From contig NZ_CP062167.1 in the NCBI RefSeq assembly GCF_014844055.1, positions 248,001-312,000 on the forward strand: a DNA stretch of 64,000 bases, given 5' to 3'. This stretch comes from Aureimonas sp. OT7 (GTDB lineage: Bacteria; Pseudomonadota; Alphaproteobacteria; Rhizobiales; Rhizobiaceae). Every line of letters begins with the position of its first letter. Positions within the stretch are counted from its first letter, which is position 1. Positions 1 through 11,179 of the stretch are shown in pieces. A model generated the notes under the pieces. That model had not been told where the DNA came from and did not search any database. It worked only from the letters and a program-made list of their open reading frames with translations. A program made the translations under genes and the position numbers.

Positions 1-503
1 CCATCGCCCGGCGGGCTGAGGCCTTCGATGCCGACATTCTTTATTGGAACCGCTCGGATATCGAGACCCCGTCAAACTGGACGAGGGCCGAGACGCCGGA
101 ACGGCTGGCCGCCCGGTCGGACATCCTCGTGGCAGCGGTGGCCGCGACGCCACAGACGGAAAATATCGTATCCGCAGCCGTCCTCGAGGCGCTCGGCGGC
201 GTCGGGATCTTCGTCAACGTGGCGCGCGGCAACGTGGTGGACGAGGCCGCTCTCCTCCACGCGCTCCAGAATGGCGGCATCGCGGCAGCGGGCCTCGACG
301 TCTTCCGCAACGAGCCGACGATCGACCCGGCCTTCGCAAGCCTCGACACCGTCGTGCTGGCACCGCATCAGGGCAGCGCCACCGTGGCCACCCGCGAGGA
401 CATGGGCCGGCTGGTGCTGGCAAACCTTGCCGATCACTTTGCCGGGCGCACGCCGCAGACCTCGGTCAATGCCGATAGAATCAAGGAGACCCGCAGCGCA
501 TGA
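1..503 (+). CDS. D-2-hydroxyacid dehydrogenase, C-terminal part (5' end outside window)
   Basis: The reading frame is open from the first complete codon at base 3 to TGA at 501-503, so the N-terminus lies outside the window. The visible 166 residues are the second half of an NAD(P)-dependent D-isomer 2-hydroxyacid dehydrogenase. They include the NVARGNVVDEAALLHAL segment with the substrate-binding Arg, the catalytic Glu in RNEPTID, and the catalytic His in LAPHQGSAT. The family reduces 2-oxoacids such as glyoxylate, hydroxypyruvate or gluconate-derived ketoacids in the cytoplasm; which one cannot be told here. The stop overlaps the next start (ATGA), so the two genes are translationally coupled. 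Confidence 0.9.
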   Translation, partial: IARRAEAFDADILYWNRSDIETPSNWTRAETPERLAARSDILVAAVAATPQTENIVSAAVLEALGGVGIFVNVARGNVVDEAALLHALQNGGIAAAGLDVFRNEPTIDPAFASLDTVVLAPHQGSATVATREDMGRLVLANLADHFAGRTPQTSVNADRIKETRSA

Positions 504-817
504 TCGTCCGCCAGGCATTCTTTCGCGGCACCATCGCCGCCGGCCGCGAGGCCGAGTTCCGTGCCTTCGTGCAGGACCGGCTCAAGCCGCTGTGGCTGAC
601 CTTCCCGGGGCTGGTGGACCTTCGCATCCAGTTCGAGACGGCGCGTGACGAGGGCGCGGAACCGATCCCGCTGGCCCTGGCGATGGTGTTTCCCGACGCC
701 GAGGCCCTGGCCGCGGCACTCCAGGCGCCCATCCGCTTCGAGAGCCGGGGCGTGACGGCCGAGCTGATGCAGATGTTCGATGGCCGGATCGAGCACCACG
801 TCTTCGACGCGGGCTGA
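500..817 (+). CDS. Small ABM/EthD-like dimeric alpha-beta barrel protein, function unknown
   Basis: This 105-residue protein starts at ATG 500, overlapping the dehydrogenase stop by four bases. It begins with a beta strand (MIVRQAFFRGTIAAG), followed by a helix with REAEFRAFVQDRLKPLW, a strand and a second helix. That pattern is typical of the antibiotic biosynthesis monooxygenase/EthD-like fold. No catalytic residue is recognised, so no reaction is assigned. Coupling to the 2-hydroxyacid dehydrogenase suggests a role in the same hydroxyacid pathway, but this is inference. Confidence 0.6.
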   Translation: MIVRQAFFRGTIAAGREAEFRAFVQDRLKPLWLTFPGLVDLRIQFETARDEGAEPIPLALAMVFPDAEALAAALQAPIRFESRGVTAELMQMFDGRIEHHVFDAG

Positions 818-826
818 TCGTCCCGC
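809..826. terminator. Short GC hairpin between convergent genes
   Basis: GCGGG (809-813) and CCCGC (822-826) can pair around an 8-base loop in the 33-base gap between the convergent ABM-like gene and the phosphoketolase gene. There is no T-tract, so it is at best a weak or Rho-assisted terminator. Confidence 0.3.
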
Positions 827-850
827 CCCCGGAATGGGCGATGGCCTGAC

Positions 851-3256
851 TCAATCTCCGGTCCGGGCGGCGGTGTCGTAGGACCAGCCCCATTTGGTGA
901 TCTCGGGCATGTCCTCGCCATACTCGCGCGTGTAGCGCTCGTGCTCTTCCAGTTTGCGCCGGAACAGCTCCACCGCGCCGGACGCGCGGTCGGCCAGGCC
1001 CGGTACGCGGCGGATGGCCTCGAGCGCCAGGTGAAACCGGTCCAGACCGTTCATGACCACCATGTCGAAGGGCGTTGTCGTGGTCCCCTCCTCCACGAAG
1101 CCGCGCACATGCATGTTGGCGTGGTTCGTCCGGGCATAGGTCAGGCGATGGATGAGGTAGGGATAGCCGTGATAGGCGAAGATGACCGGCTTGTCCGTGG
1201 TGAAGAGCGCGTTGAAATCCGCGTCGTCGAGGCCGTGCGGATGGGCAGATCGCGGTTGCAGCGCCATCAGGTCCACCACGTTGACGACCCGGATCTTCAG
1301 GTCGGGCACATGCTGGCGTAAGAGATCCACGGCGGCCAGCGACTCCATCGTCGGAACGTCCCCGGCCGACGCCATCACCACATCCGGCTCGCCGCCGTCC
1401 TCGGTGCCGGCCCAGTCCCAGATGCCGATACCGGCCTCGCAATGGCGCACCGCAGCGTCCATCGACAGCCATTGCGGCGCCGGCTGCTTGCCGGCGACGA
1501 TGACGTTGATCCGGTCGTAGGTCCGCAGGCAGTGATCCGTGACCCAGAGAAGCGTATTGGCGTCCGGCGGAAGATAGATGCGAACGATGTCGGCCTTCTT
1601 GTTGGCCACGAGGTCGACGAAGCCGGGGTCCTGGTGGCTGAATCCGTTATGGTCCTGCCGCCAGACGTGGCTGGTCAGAAGATAGTTCAACGACGAGATC
1701 GGGGCGCGCCATTCCAGCTCGCGCGAGACCTTCAGCCATTTGGCATGCTGGTTGAACATCGAATCCACGATGTGGATGAACGCTTCGTAGCATGAGAACA
1801 GCCCGTGGCGACCGGTCAAAAGATATCCTTCGAGCCAGCCCTGACAGCAATGCTCGGACAGGATTTCCATGACCCGGCCCTCCGGCGCCAGATGGACGTC
1901 ATAGGGCTTCAATTGCTCCATCCAGGCCCGATCCGTCACGTCGAAGACGGCGTCCAGCCGGTTCGACGCGGTCTCGTCCGGACCGAACAGGCGAAAATTC
2001 TTCGTGTCCGCATTGAGACGCGCGACCTCGCGGATGAGCGTACCCATGACGCGGGTGGCTTCCGCGGTGACCGCACCCGGCCGCGGCACGTCGACGGCAA
2101 GGCTGCGATAGTCCGGCATCGCGAGTTCCCGGCGCAGCCTGCCGCCATTGGCCACGGGCACGGCACCCATCCGGCGGTCTCCCCGGGGTGCGATCTCGCG
2201 CAGTTCCGGCACGAGCCGGCCCGCCTCGTCGAACAGGGTCTGCGGCTCATAGGAGTGCATCCACTGCTCCAGCAGCTTCAGGTGTTCCGCGTTCTTCTTC
2301 ACGTTGGACAGCGGAACCTGGTGCGAGCGCCAGAAGCCTTCCACCTTCAGCCCGTCGACCTCCTTCGGCCCGGTCCAGCCCTTGGGGCTGCGCAACACGA
2401 TCATCGGCCAGTGCACGGGGCCGGATCCGGAGCCGTTGCGCGCTGTTTCGCGAATCTGAGCGATCGCGTCGAAGCATTGGTCCAGCGCCGCCGCCATGGC
2501 CTGGTGCATGGGCGCATGCTCCTCGCCGCAGACGAAGATCGGGCGATATCCGTAGCCTTCGAATATCTTGGCGATGTCGGCATCGTCCATCCGGCCCATC
2601 ACGGTGGGATTGGCGATCTTGTAGCCGTTGAGATGCAGGATCGGCAGGACCGCACCATCGCGGGACGGGTTCAGGAACCGGGCCGACTGCCAGGACCCCG
2701 ATAGCGGTCCGGTCTCGGCCTCGCCGTCGCCGACGACGCAGGCCACCACGAGGTCCGGATTGTCGAAGGCGGCCCCGAAGGCATGCAGGAGGGCATAGCC
2801 GAGTTCGCCGCCCTCATGGATGGAGCCCGGCGTTTCCGGGGCGGCGTGGCTGGGAATGCCGCCGGGAAAGGAGAACTGCCGGAACAGTTTGCGGATGCCG
2901 TCTTCGCTTTCCGGGACATCCGGGTAGATCTCGCTGTAGACACCCTCCAGATAGGTGTTGGCGACCATGCCGGGCCCGCCATGGCCGGGGCCGCAGACAT
3001 AAAGGATCTCTTCGTCGCGCCGGGCGATGATACGGTTGAGATGGACATAGATGAAGTTCAGGCCCGGTGTCGTGCCCCAGTGGCCCAGAAGCCGCGCCTT
3101 GACGTGGTCCGCAGTCAGCGGCTCCTTCAACAGCGGATTGTCCAGCAGGTAGATCTGGCCGACCGACAGGTAGTTGGCAGCGCGCCAGTAGCGATCGATC
3201 AACGACAGCTCGGTTTGGGAGAGCGTACCGGTTCCGTGTGCCGACGTCTGGTCCAT
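851..3256 (-). CDS. xfp: Xylulose-5-phosphate/fructose-6-phosphate phosphoketolase
   Basis: This 801-residue thiamine-diphosphate enzyme splits xylulose 5-phosphate (or fructose 6-phosphate) with phosphate into acetyl phosphate and glyceraldehyde 3-phosphate (or erythrose 4-phosphate). The length is standard for the family. Signature stretches are [18 protein letters not shown] (58-75), [17 protein letters not shown] (89-105) and the ThDP/Mg motif [10 protein letters not shown] (176-185). ATG 3256 is preceded by AAGGAAGGG at a workable distance. The frame stays open upstream to 3376, but that extension does not resemble the family. The gene is divergent from the TetR gene at 3363, and the TetR operator-like site lies about 80 bp upstream of its start, so shared control is possible. 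No acetate kinase or phosphotransacetylase is next to it. Confidence 0.96.
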   Translation of the reverse strand: MDQTSAHGTGTLSQTELSLIDRYWRAANYLSVGQIYLLDNPLLKEPLTADHVKARLLGHWGTTPGLNFIYVHLNRIIARRDEEILYVCGPGHGGPGMVANTYLEGVYSEIYPDVPESEDGIRKLFRQFSFPGGIPSHAAPETPGSIHEGGELGYALLHAFGAAFDNPDLVVACVVGDGEAETGPLSGSWQSARFLNPSRDGAVLPILHLNGYKIANPTVMGRMDDADIAKIFEGYGYRPIFVCGEEHAPMHQAMAAALDQCFDAIAQIRETARNGSGSGPVHWPMIVLRSPKGWTGPKEVDGLKVEGFWRSHQVPLSNVKKNAEHLKLLEQWMHSYEPQTLFDEAGRLVPELREIAPRGDRRMGAVPVANGGRLRRELAMPDYRSLAVDVPRPGAVTAEATRVMGTLIREVARLNADTKNFRLFGPDETASNRLDAVFDVTDRAWMEQLKPYDVHLAPEGRVMEILSEHCCQGWLEGYLLTGRHGLFSCYEAFIHIVDSMFNQHAKWLKVSRELEWRAPISSLNYLLTSHVWRQDHNGFSHQDPGFVDLVANKKADIVRIYLPPDANTLLWVTDHCLRTYDRINVIVAGKQPAPQWLSMDAAVRHCEAGIGIWDWAGTEDGGEPDVVMASAGDVPTMESLAAVDLLRQHVPDLKIRVVNVVDLMALQPRSAHPHGLDDADFNALFTTDKPVIFAYHGYPYLIHRLTYARTNHANMHVRGFVEEGTTTTPFDMVVMNGLDRFHLALEAIRRVPGLADRASGAVELFRRKLEEHERYTREYGEDMPEITKWGWSYDTAARTGD

Positions 3257-3306
3257 GGATCTCAATCCCTTCCTTGTTGCGCTAAGACTAAGGCACCGGA
3301 CCGGGA

Positions 3307-3334
3307 TTGACAGTCCAAAAGCCGCAGATATTAT
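3307..3334 (+). promoter_or_regulatory. Sigma70-type promoter of the TetR/liu operon
   Basis: TTGACA (3307-3312) and TATTAT (3329-3334) are separated by 16 bases, close to the sigma70 consensus. Transcription should begin near 3341, inside the palindrome at 3337-3352. The ATG at 3333 overlaps the -10 hexamer, so it would not be on this transcript. That decides the TetR start in favour of a downstream codon. Confidence 0.7.
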
Positions 3335-3336
3335 GA

Positions 3337-3352
3337 ACGAACGATCATTTTT
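3337..3352. promoter_or_regulatory. Operator-like site shared by the two TetR regulators (copy 1)
   Basis: ACGAACGATCATTTTT begins two bases after the -10 element and covers the expected start point. It matches the more symmetric copy at 10406-10421, read on the opposite strand (ACGAACGATCATTCGT), at 14 of 16 positions. Position and symmetry suit a TetR repressor site; binding is inferred. Confidence 0.6.
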
Positions 3353-3362
3353 GGCTGCACGC

Positions 3363-3989
3363 GTGTCGTACCTCAAAGGGCTTCAGACTGCTTCCAGCAT
3401 CCGCAAAGAGGCCGAGCGCCTGTTCGCGGCGCGCGGCTATGCGGCCGTATCCATGCGCGACATCGCCGAGGCGGTCGGCATACGGGTCGGCGGTCTCTAC
3501 AATCATTTCGCGACCAAGCAGGACATCCTGCGCGACCTTCTCGTCAAGCACATGGAAGAGCTGCTTGCCGCGTGGGCGCAGGCGGACCCGTCGGGTACTT
3601 CGGCAGAGGCGCGGCTGACGGCCTTTGCGCGCTTTCACATCCGCTACCACTTCGAGCGGCCCGACGCCGTCTTCATCGCCTATATGGAACTGCGCAACCT
3701 GGAGCCGGCCAATTTCGCCGTGGTCGAGGGCCTTCGGCGCAGCTACGAGGGGCGGCTGCGGGCCATCCTTTCCGAGGGGCGCGGGCTTTTCAAAGTCGAG
3801 GACGAAGCCGTCGCGACGCGCGCGCTGATCGCCATGCTGACCGGCGTCACCACATGGTTTCGCCCGGGCGGGCGGCTCAGCATAACAGACATCGAGACGA
3901 TCTACGTCGATATGGCACGTCGGAGCGTGGGCCTTCCGGCCCTCTCCGACGCCGGAAAGACCGTGCGGGAGGACAGTGCACATGTATGA
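3363..3989 (+). CDS. TetR-family regulator heading the leucine/isovalerate operon
   Basis: The N-terminus has the TetR helix-turn-helix ([26 protein letters not shown], then [17 protein letters not shown]), and the C-terminal ligand domain includes [20 protein letters not shown] place the start at GTG 3363 (208 residues). ATG 3333 lies in the -10 box of the promoter at 3307-3334, and TTG 3351 is a further option; none has a strong ribosome site. The stop overlaps the liuA start by 8 bases. It is clearly paralogous to the regulator at 10444: both share YAAVSMRD, a FHxRYH segment and the ALIAMLTGV segment. It probably represses its own operon and senses an acyl-CoA, by analogy with TetR regulators of branched-chain amino acid breakdown. 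Confidence 0.88.
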   Translation: MSYLKGLQTASSIRKEAERLFAARGYAAVSMRDIAEAVGIRVGGLYNHFATKQDILRDLLVKHMEELLAAWAQADPSGTSAEARLTAFARFHIRYHFERPDAVFIAYMELRNLEPANFAVVEGLRRSYEGRLRAILSEGRGLFKVEDEAVATRALIAMLTGVTTWFRPGGRLSITDIETIYVDMARRSVGLPALSDAGKTVREDSAHV

Positions 3990-5144
3990 GGGCGGACTGC
4001 AATTCGGCCATGGCGAGGATATCGCGGCCCTGCGGGATATGGTGCGGCGTTTTGCGCAGGAGCGGATCGCGCCGCGCGCCGAAGAAATCGACCGCACCAA
4101 CACCTTCCCGAACGAGCTTTGGACGGAACTGGGGGCCCTCGGCCTGCTCGGGCTGACGGTCGAGGAAGAGTATGGCGGTTCCGGCCTCGGCTACCTCGCG
4201 CATTGCGTGGCGGTGGAGGAGATCAGCCGGGCATCGGCATCCGTCGGCTTGTCCTACGGCGCGCATTCCAACCTGTGCGTCAACCAGATCCGGCGCAACG
4301 GCACGGAAGCGCAGAAGCGCAGATACCTGCCGAAACTCCTCAGCGGCGAGCATGTCGGCGCACTGGCCATGTCGGAAAGCGGCTCCGGATCGGACGTGGT
4401 GTCGATGCGGTTACGCGCCGAACGGCAAGGCGACACCTATGTGCTCAACGGCACCAAGATGTGGATCACCAACGGCCCCGACGCATCGACCCTCGTCGTC
4501 TATGCCCGGACGGACCCGGACGCCGGGCCGCGCGGCATCACCGCCTTTCTGATCGAGAAGGGAATGGCGGGGTTTTCCACGGCGCAGAAGCTGGACAAGC
4601 TCGGCATGCGCGGCTCCAACACCTGCGAACTCGTCTTCGACAATTGCGTGGTGCCGGCCGAGAACGTGCTGGGCGCCATCGGCGGCGGGGTCAAGGTTCT
4701 GATGAGCGGGCTGGATTACGAGCGGATCGTGCTGGCGGCCGGCCCGCTGGGCATCATGGCCGCCTGCCTCGACATCGTGGTTCCCTACGTCCACGAGCGC
4801 AAGCAGTTCGGCCAAGCCATCGGCGAATTCCAGCTCATGCAGGGCAAGCTGGCCGATATGTATGTGACGGCCAATGCGGCCCGCGCCTACGTCTATACGG
4901 TGGCGCAGGCGGCCGACCGGGGCGAAACCAGCCGCAAGGACGCCGCCGGCTGCATTCTCTACAGCGCGGAAGCCGCGACGCAGATGGCGCTGCAGGCCAT
5001 CCAGGCCCTCGGAGGCAACGGCTACATCAACGAATATGCCACGGGCCGCCTGCTTCGCGATGCCAAGCTGTACGAGATCGGGGCCGGCACCTCGGAAATC
5101 CGCCGCATGCTGATCGGCCGCGAACTCTTCAAGGAAAGCGCGTG

Positions 5145-5145
<1 letters not shown>
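3982..5145 (+). CDS. liuA: Isovaleryl-CoA dehydrogenase
   Basis: This 387-residue FAD acyl-CoA dehydrogenase oxidises isovaleryl-CoA to 3-methylcrotonyl-CoA, passing electrons to electron-transfer flavoprotein. Family landmarks are [16 protein letters not shown] (129-144), WITNGP (161-166), [15 protein letters not shown] and the C-terminal [18 protein letters not shown]. The Glu in [14 protein letters not shown] (Glu247) sits where isovaleryl-CoA dehydrogenases carry their catalytic base, unlike the C-terminal Glu of other acyl-CoA dehydrogenases. ATG 3982 is chosen because GGGAGGA lies 8 bases upstream; a GTG at 3976 is less likely. It is followed by liuB with a one-base overlap (TGATG), so it is the first enzyme of a five-gene pathway operon. 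Confidence 0.95.
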
Positions 5146-6752
<1,607 letters not shown>

Positions 6753-6763
6753 GGGAGAGCATC

Positions 6764-8743
6764 ATGTTCGATACGATCCTGATCGCCAATCGCGGCGAAA
6801 TCGCCGTACGCGTCATCCGCACCGCGCGGCGCATGGGGCTTGCCACCGTTGCGGTGCATTCCGACGCCGACGCCGGTGCGCCGCATGTGCGGCTGGCCGA
6901 CAAGGCCGTGCGCATCGGGCCCGCGCCGGCAGCGGAAAGCTATCTGCGGGCCGACGCCATCATCGAGGCGGCATTGGCCACGGGGGCGGGCGCGATCCAC
7001 CCCGGCTACGGTTTCCTTTCGGAAAACCCTGATTTCGTGGAGGCGGTCGAGGCTGCCGGCATCAGCTTCATAGGGCCCGACGCAGCGGCCATCCGCGCCA
7101 TGGGCCTGAAGGATGCCGCCAAGCGGCTGATGGAGGAGGCCGCCGTTCCGGTCGTGCCGGGCTATCACGGGCTGGAGCAGGATGCCGACCTTTTGGCCGC
7201 CGAGGCGGCGCGCATCGGCTTTCCCGTCCTCGTCAAGGCGCGCGCCGGCGGCGGCGGCAAGGGCATGCGGCGCGTCGACCGCGCCGACGACTTCGCCGCC
7301 GCACTCGAAGGGGCCCGGCGGGAGGCGCAATCCGCCTTCGGCGACCCGGCCTGCCTGATCGAGAAATATGTCCAGCGGCCCAGGCATATCGAAATCCAGG
7401 TGTTCGGCGATACGCATGGCAACGCGGTCCATCTGTTCGAGCGCGACTGCTCGTTGCAACGGCGCCACCAGAAAGTGATCGAGGAAGCGCCCGCGCCCGG
7501 CATGACGGACGACATGCGCGAAGCCATGGGCGTCGCCGCCGTGCGGGCCGCGCGCGCCATCGCCTATCGCGGGGCAGGCACCGTGGAGTTCATCATCGAC
7601 GGGTCCGACGGGCTGCGCCCCGACCGGTTCTGGTTCATGGAAATGAACACCCGCCTGCAGGTGGAGCATCCCGTCACCGAGGCCATCACCGGACTGGATC
7701 TCGTGGAATGGCAGATCCGTGTCGCTGCCGGCGAGGCGCTGCCACTGGCCCAGGAGGATATCGCCATGCGGGGGCATGCGGTGGAGGCGAGGATCTACGC
7801 CGAAAATCCCGCCAAGGGCTTCCTGCCGGCCATCGGAACGCTCGATTGCCTGGAGTTTCCTGCGGGCGTGCGCGTCGACAGCGGCGTCCGCCAGGGCGAT
7901 GCGGTGACGCCGCACTACGACCCCATGATCGCCAAGCTGACGGCGCATGGGGAAAGCCGCGCGGCGGCATTGGGCAGGCTGCGCACGTCCTTGCGGCAGA
8001 CGCGCATCTGCGGGCTGGCCAACAATGTCGCCTTCCTCGAAAAGCTCGTCGCCGAACCGGACTTCAGATCCGGTACGATGGACACCGGGCTGATCGAACG
8101 GGTCCTGCCCTCGCTGCTGCCGCCGGCAGAGGCGCCTTCCCTCGCCTATGCGCTGGCGGCGCTGGTGTTTCAGGACCGCTTTGCCGCTCCGGCCAACGCT
8201 GCCGGCCCGTGGGGCACCCTCGACGGATTCCGCATCTTCGGAACGGCGGTCATGCCGATCCGGGTGGAGATCGACGGACGCATCGTGGAACTGCGGTCCG
8301 AAGGCGGCGATGGGCATTACCGGATCCTGCAGGATGGCGCTTCCCACACGGTCGACATCGTCGAGCGCGGTCAGGAACCGCTTGTCCGGATCGACGGGAT
8401 CGCCCGCCGCTTCGGCTGGCGAAGAAGCGGGTGGACGGCAACGCTGTTCATCGACGGGGAAAGCTATGTGGCGACGCGCCCGCAGCCCGGCCTTTCCGAC
8501 CGTCCGGCGGACGGCGCGGGCGTCGTCCTGTCACCCATGCCGGGCACGGTCCGCGTCGTATCCGCCGTGCCGGGGCAGGCGGTGGAACGGGGCGCGGCGC
8601 TGATCGTGGTGGAGGCGATGAAGATGGAGCACACGTTGACGGCTCCGCGGGACGGCATCGTCGAAGCCGTCTTCGTCGGCGTCGGCGACCGGGCCGATGA
8701 CGGCATGGTGCTCCTGCGCCTGCAGGAGGACGATGCCGCATGA
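6764..8743 (+). CDS. liuD: 3-Methylcrotonyl-CoA carboxylase alpha subunit (biotin carboxylase and BCCP)
   Basis: This 659-residue subunit carboxylates its own biotin using ATP and bicarbonate. Order of domains: biotin carboxylase N-terminus (FDTILIANRGEIAVRVIRTA), ATP-grasp with the glycine-rich loop KARAGGGGKGMRRV, the catalytic segment FMEMNTRLQVEHPVTE, an MCC-specific middle region, and a C-terminal biotinyl domain. The biotin site is AMKM, Lys about 620. GAGGGAGAG lies just before ATG 6764. The stop overlaps the HMG-CoA lyase start by four bases, so the subunits and the lyase are coupled. Confidence 0.95.
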   Translation: MFDTILIANRGEIAVRVIRTARRMGLATVAVHSDADAGAPHVRLADKAVRIGPAPAAESYLRADAIIEAALATGAGAIHPGYGFLSENPDFVEAVEAAGISFIGPDAAAIRAMGLKDAAKRLMEEAAVPVVPGYHGLEQDADLLAAEAARIGFPVLVKARAGGGGKGMRRVDRADDFAAALEGARREAQSAFGDPACLIEKYVQRPRHIEIQVFGDTHGNAVHLFERDCSLQRRHQKVIEEAPAPGMTDDMREAMGVAAVRAARAIAYRGAGTVEFIIDGSDGLRPDRFWFMEMNTRLQVEHPVTEAITGLDLVEWQIRVAAGEALPLAQEDIAMRGHAVEARIYAENPAKGFLPAIGTLDCLEFPAGVRVDSGVRQGDAVTPHYDPMIAKLTAHGESRAAALGRLRTSLRQTRICGLANNVAFLEKLVAEPDFRSGTMDTGLIERVLPSLLPPAEAPSLAYALAALVFQDRFAAPANAAGPWGTLDGFRIFGTAVMPIRVEIDGRIVELRSEGGDGHYRILQDGASHTVDIVERGQEPLVRIDGIARRFGWRRSGWTATLFIDGESYVATRPQPGLSDRPADGAGVVLSPMPGTVRVVSAVPGQAVERGAALIVVEAMKMEHTLTAPRDGIVEAVFVGVGDRADDGMVLLRLQEDDAA

Positions 8744-9594
8744 CCCATGTGACGATCGTGGAGATGAGCCCGCGCGACGGGCTGCAGAACGAAAAACGCA
8801 CCGTGCCCACCGCCGACAAGATCCGGCTGGTGGACATGGCGTCGGCCTGCGGCTTCGAACGGATAGAGGCTGCAAGCTTCGTTTCGCCCCGCTGGGTGCC
8901 ACAAATGGCCGATGCGGCGGAGGTTCTGGCCGGCATCGATCGTCGCCCCGGCACCCGCTATGCCGCGCTGACACCCAACAGACAGGGCCTGGAAGCGGCC
9001 ATCGAGGCCGGGGCCGACGAAGTCGCCATCTTCGGGTCGGCTTCGGAGGCATTCTCCAAGGCCAACATCAACTGCAGCATCGCCGAAAGCCTCGAACGGT
9101 TCGGGCCCGTGGTCGAACGCGCGCGGCAGGTCGGCCTGCCGGTCCGCGGCTACATATCCTGCGTGGTCGCCTGCCCCTATTCAGGCCCGGTGGAGCCGGC
9201 ATCGGTGGCCGATCTGGCGGGCAAGCTCCTGGCGCTCGGCTGCTACGAGGTCAGCCTCGGCGATACGATCGGCGCAGGCACGCCGGATACGGTGGGCGCC
9301 ATGCTCGATGCGGTGCTGCCGCTGGTTCCGGCCCGGCTCCTGGCCGGCCACTACCACGACACCAACGGGCGCGCGCTCGACAATATCGAGGCGAGCCTTG
9401 CCCGTGGGCTGCGCGTCTTCGACGCCTCCCTCGGCGGCCTTGGAGGCTGTCCCTACGCACCGGGCGCGAAAGGCAATGTCGATACGATCGCGGTTTGCGA
9501 CCGGCTCGACGCTCTGGGCTATCGTGCGGGGCTGGACCCCGCGCGGCTGGCCGAGGCCGCAGCCTTCGCCCGCTCGCTCAGACCGGAGGCCTGA
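8740..9594 (+). CDS. liuE: Hydroxymethylglutaryl-CoA lyase
   Basis: This 284-residue TIM-barrel enzyme cleaves 3-hydroxy-3-methylglutaryl-CoA to acetoacetate and acetyl-CoA, the last step of leucine carbon breakdown. Visible hallmarks are the N-terminal EMSPRDGLQNEK with metal/substrate residues, SLGDTIGAGTP, the metal-binding GHYHDTNGRALDN, and the catalytic loop ASLGGLGGCPYAPGAKGN with its reactive Cys. It overlaps liuD by ATGA and is followed three bases later by liuC. The length is close to the usual bacterial 300 residues. Confidence 0.95.
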   Translation: MTHVTIVEMSPRDGLQNEKRTVPTADKIRLVDMASACGFERIEAASFVSPRWVPQMADAAEVLAGIDRRPGTRYAALTPNRQGLEAAIEAGADEVAIFGSASEAFSKANINCSIAESLERFGPVVERARQVGLPVRGYISCVVACPYSGPVEPASVADLAGKLLALGCYEVSLGDTIGAGTPDTVGAMLDAVLPLVPARLLAGHYHDTNGRALDNIEASLARGLRVFDASLGGLGGCPYAPGAKGNVDTIAVCDRLDALGYRAGLDPARLAEAAAFARSLRPEA

Positions 9595-9597
9595 CTT

Positions 9598-10359
9598 ATG
9601 AACCACCTGACGCTCGCCGTGGATGTCGCGGGCATTGCGACGCTGACGCTCAATCGTCCGGACAAGCATAATGCCCTGAACGCGGCGATGATCGCCGAGC
9701 TTGCCGAAGCGACGCGGCGGATCGCCGATGACGAGGGCATACATGCAGCCGTGCTGACGGGCTCGGGCCGCAGCTTCTGCGCCGGCGCGGACCTGAACTG
9801 GATGCGCATGCAGTTCGATGCCACGCGGTCGGAGCGGATCGACCAGGCCCGCGCGCTGGCCTCCATGCTGGATGGGCTCAACCGCCTGCCCAAGCCGCTG
9901 ATCGGAAGAATCAACGGGCCAGCCTATGGCGGCGGCCTTGGCTTGATGGCCGTCTGCGACGTGGCAATCGCAGCGACGAACGCCAAATTCGCCTTCACCG
10001 AGACCCGGCTCGGCATCATCCCCGCGACCATCGGCCCTTTCGTGATGGCCCGCATGGGTGAGGCTGCCGCCAGGCGCGTCTTCTTCTCGGCGCGCCCGTT
10101 CGGCCCCGCCGAGGCTGTCACGCTTGGCCTTGTCGCTGCGACCGCGGATCCCGCCGCGCTGGACGACGCGGTCATGGCGGAGTTGGCGCCCTATGCCGCA
10201 ACCGAGCCTGCCGCCGTGGCGCGCGCCAAGGCGTTGACCCGCTCGCTCGGCATGCGGATCGATGCCGATACGCTGGAGCGTACGGCAGAAGCCCTCGCCG
10301 ACGCCTGGGAAAGTCCCAAGGCGCGCCAACGCATCGGCGCCTTTTTGGCCAAAGGATAG
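9598..10359 (+). CDS. liuC: Enoyl-CoA hydratase family, probable 3-methylglutaconyl-CoA hydratase
   Basis: A 253-residue crotonase-fold protein with the CoA/oxyanion segment GSGRSFCAGADLNWM and the second loop INGPAYGGGLGLMAVCDVAIA. By context it hydrates 3-methylglutaconyl-CoA to HMG-CoA, filling the only gap between the carboxylase and the lyase. The crotonase family is broad, so the substrate comes from operon position, not from residues. It is the last gene of the block; the second TetR gene follows after an 84-base gap that holds another operator-like palindrome. Confidence 0.87.
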   Translation: MNHLTLAVDVAGIATLTLNRPDKHNALNAAMIAELAEATRRIADDEGIHAAVLTGSGRSFCAGADLNWMRMQFDATRSERIDQARALASMLDGLNRLPKPLIGRINGPAYGGGLGLMAVCDVAIAATNAKFAFTETRLGIIPATIGPFVMARMGEAAARRVFFSARPFGPAEAVTLGLVAATADPAALDDAVMAELAPYAATEPAAVARAKALTRSLGMRIDADTLERTAEALADAWESPKARQRIGAFLAKG

Positions 10360-10405
10360 CAGCGGCGCAGCCGAGCCATAACCACGGGTTGACATCCCGG
10401 CTAAA

Positions 10406-10421
10406 ACGAATGATCGTTCGT
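10406..10421. promoter_or_regulatory. Operator-like palindrome shared by the two TetR regulators (copy 2)
   Basis: ACGAATGATCGTTCGT is a 16-bp near-perfect dyad (7 of 8 position pairs are symmetric) in front of the second TetR gene. A TTGACA hexamer lies at 10389-10394, but no good -10 follows at standard spacing. Its match to the site at 3337-3352, together with the paralogy of the two regulators, suggests cross-regulation. Confidence 0.65.
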
Positions 10422-10443
10422 ATTGTCATTCGGAGATGTCGCC

Positions 10444-11109
10444 GTGCCCGGCAGCCTACGCAAGCGCACCATCGGACAGGGAGAGCATACGGCCGACGCC
10501 ATTCGGCGCGCCGGCCTCGCCCTCATCTATGAAAAGGGCTACGCCGCCGTATCCATGCGCGATCTGGCGCAGGAGGTCGGCATCGGCCTCTCGTCCATAT
10601 ACAATCATATCTCCACCAAGCAGGCCCTTTTGGTCGAGTTGCTGCTCGGCCATATGAAGGACCTGATAGACGGCCTGCAGCCGGTGCTGGAGGCGCATCG
10701 CCACGAAAGCGGCCGCGATCGGCTTCTCGCCTTCGCCGACTTTCACCTGCGCTATCATCTGACGCGGCGGGTGGAAGTGTTCGTAATCAACTCGGAATTG
10801 CGCAGCCTGGAGCCCGCGCATCGCGGAACCGTCATTGCGCTGCGTCGCCGCTACGAAACGCACCTGGTCGAGATCCTGGAGGCGGGCGAAGCCGACGGAA
10901 CGCTGCGCGTGGAGGATGCGCGCGTCACCGCCTATGCGCTCATCGCCATGCTGACGGGCGTCTGCAACTGGTATCGCCCGGACGGGCGGCTGACGCAGGA
11001 CGCCATCGTGCGCATGCACCTGAACCTGCTCGTGGACGGGCTGGAATGCCGGTTCGCCGCCGCGGACACCGTCGACGACAGTGCGGAGGCACGGCTGCGG
11101 GCAGGCTAG
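10444..11109 (+). CDS. TetR-family regulator heading the ABC importer/CoA ligase operon
   Basis: This 221-residue regulator has the TetR DNA-binding region [44 protein letters not shown], given here only to mark its span (about residues 14-58), and a paralogous effector domain ([29 protein letters not shown]). GTG 10444 is preferred because GGAG lies 8 bases upstream; TTG 10423 abuts the operator and lacks a ribosome site. It is followed 70 bases later by the transporter operon. The close likeness to the regulator at 3363 and the shared palindrome suggest both respond to related acyl-CoA ligands. Confidence 0.88.
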   Translation: MPGSLRKRTIGQGEHTADAIRRAGLALIYEKGYAAVSMRDLAQEVGIGLSSIYNHISTKQALLVELLLGHMKDLIDGLQPVLEAHRHESGRDRLLAFADFHLRYHLTRRVEVFVINSELRSLEPAHRGTVIALRRRYETHLVEILEAGEADGTLRVEDARVTAYALIAMLTGVCNWYRPDGRLTQDAIVRMHLNLLVDGLECRFAAADTVDDSAEARLRAG

Positions 11110-11179
11110 ACGTATCTTGAAACGGATGGCCGAAGGCGCGCGAAGACGACGCCACGGCCGAGGAAACGGGAGGGATGGA

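Noticed and set aside
4119..5144. N-terminal extension of liuB into liuA
   Set aside because: The open frame continues upstream, but the family N-terminus starts at ATG 5145, on the liuA stop. The same reasoning rejects upstream extensions of liuD, ada, the GMC gene and selD.
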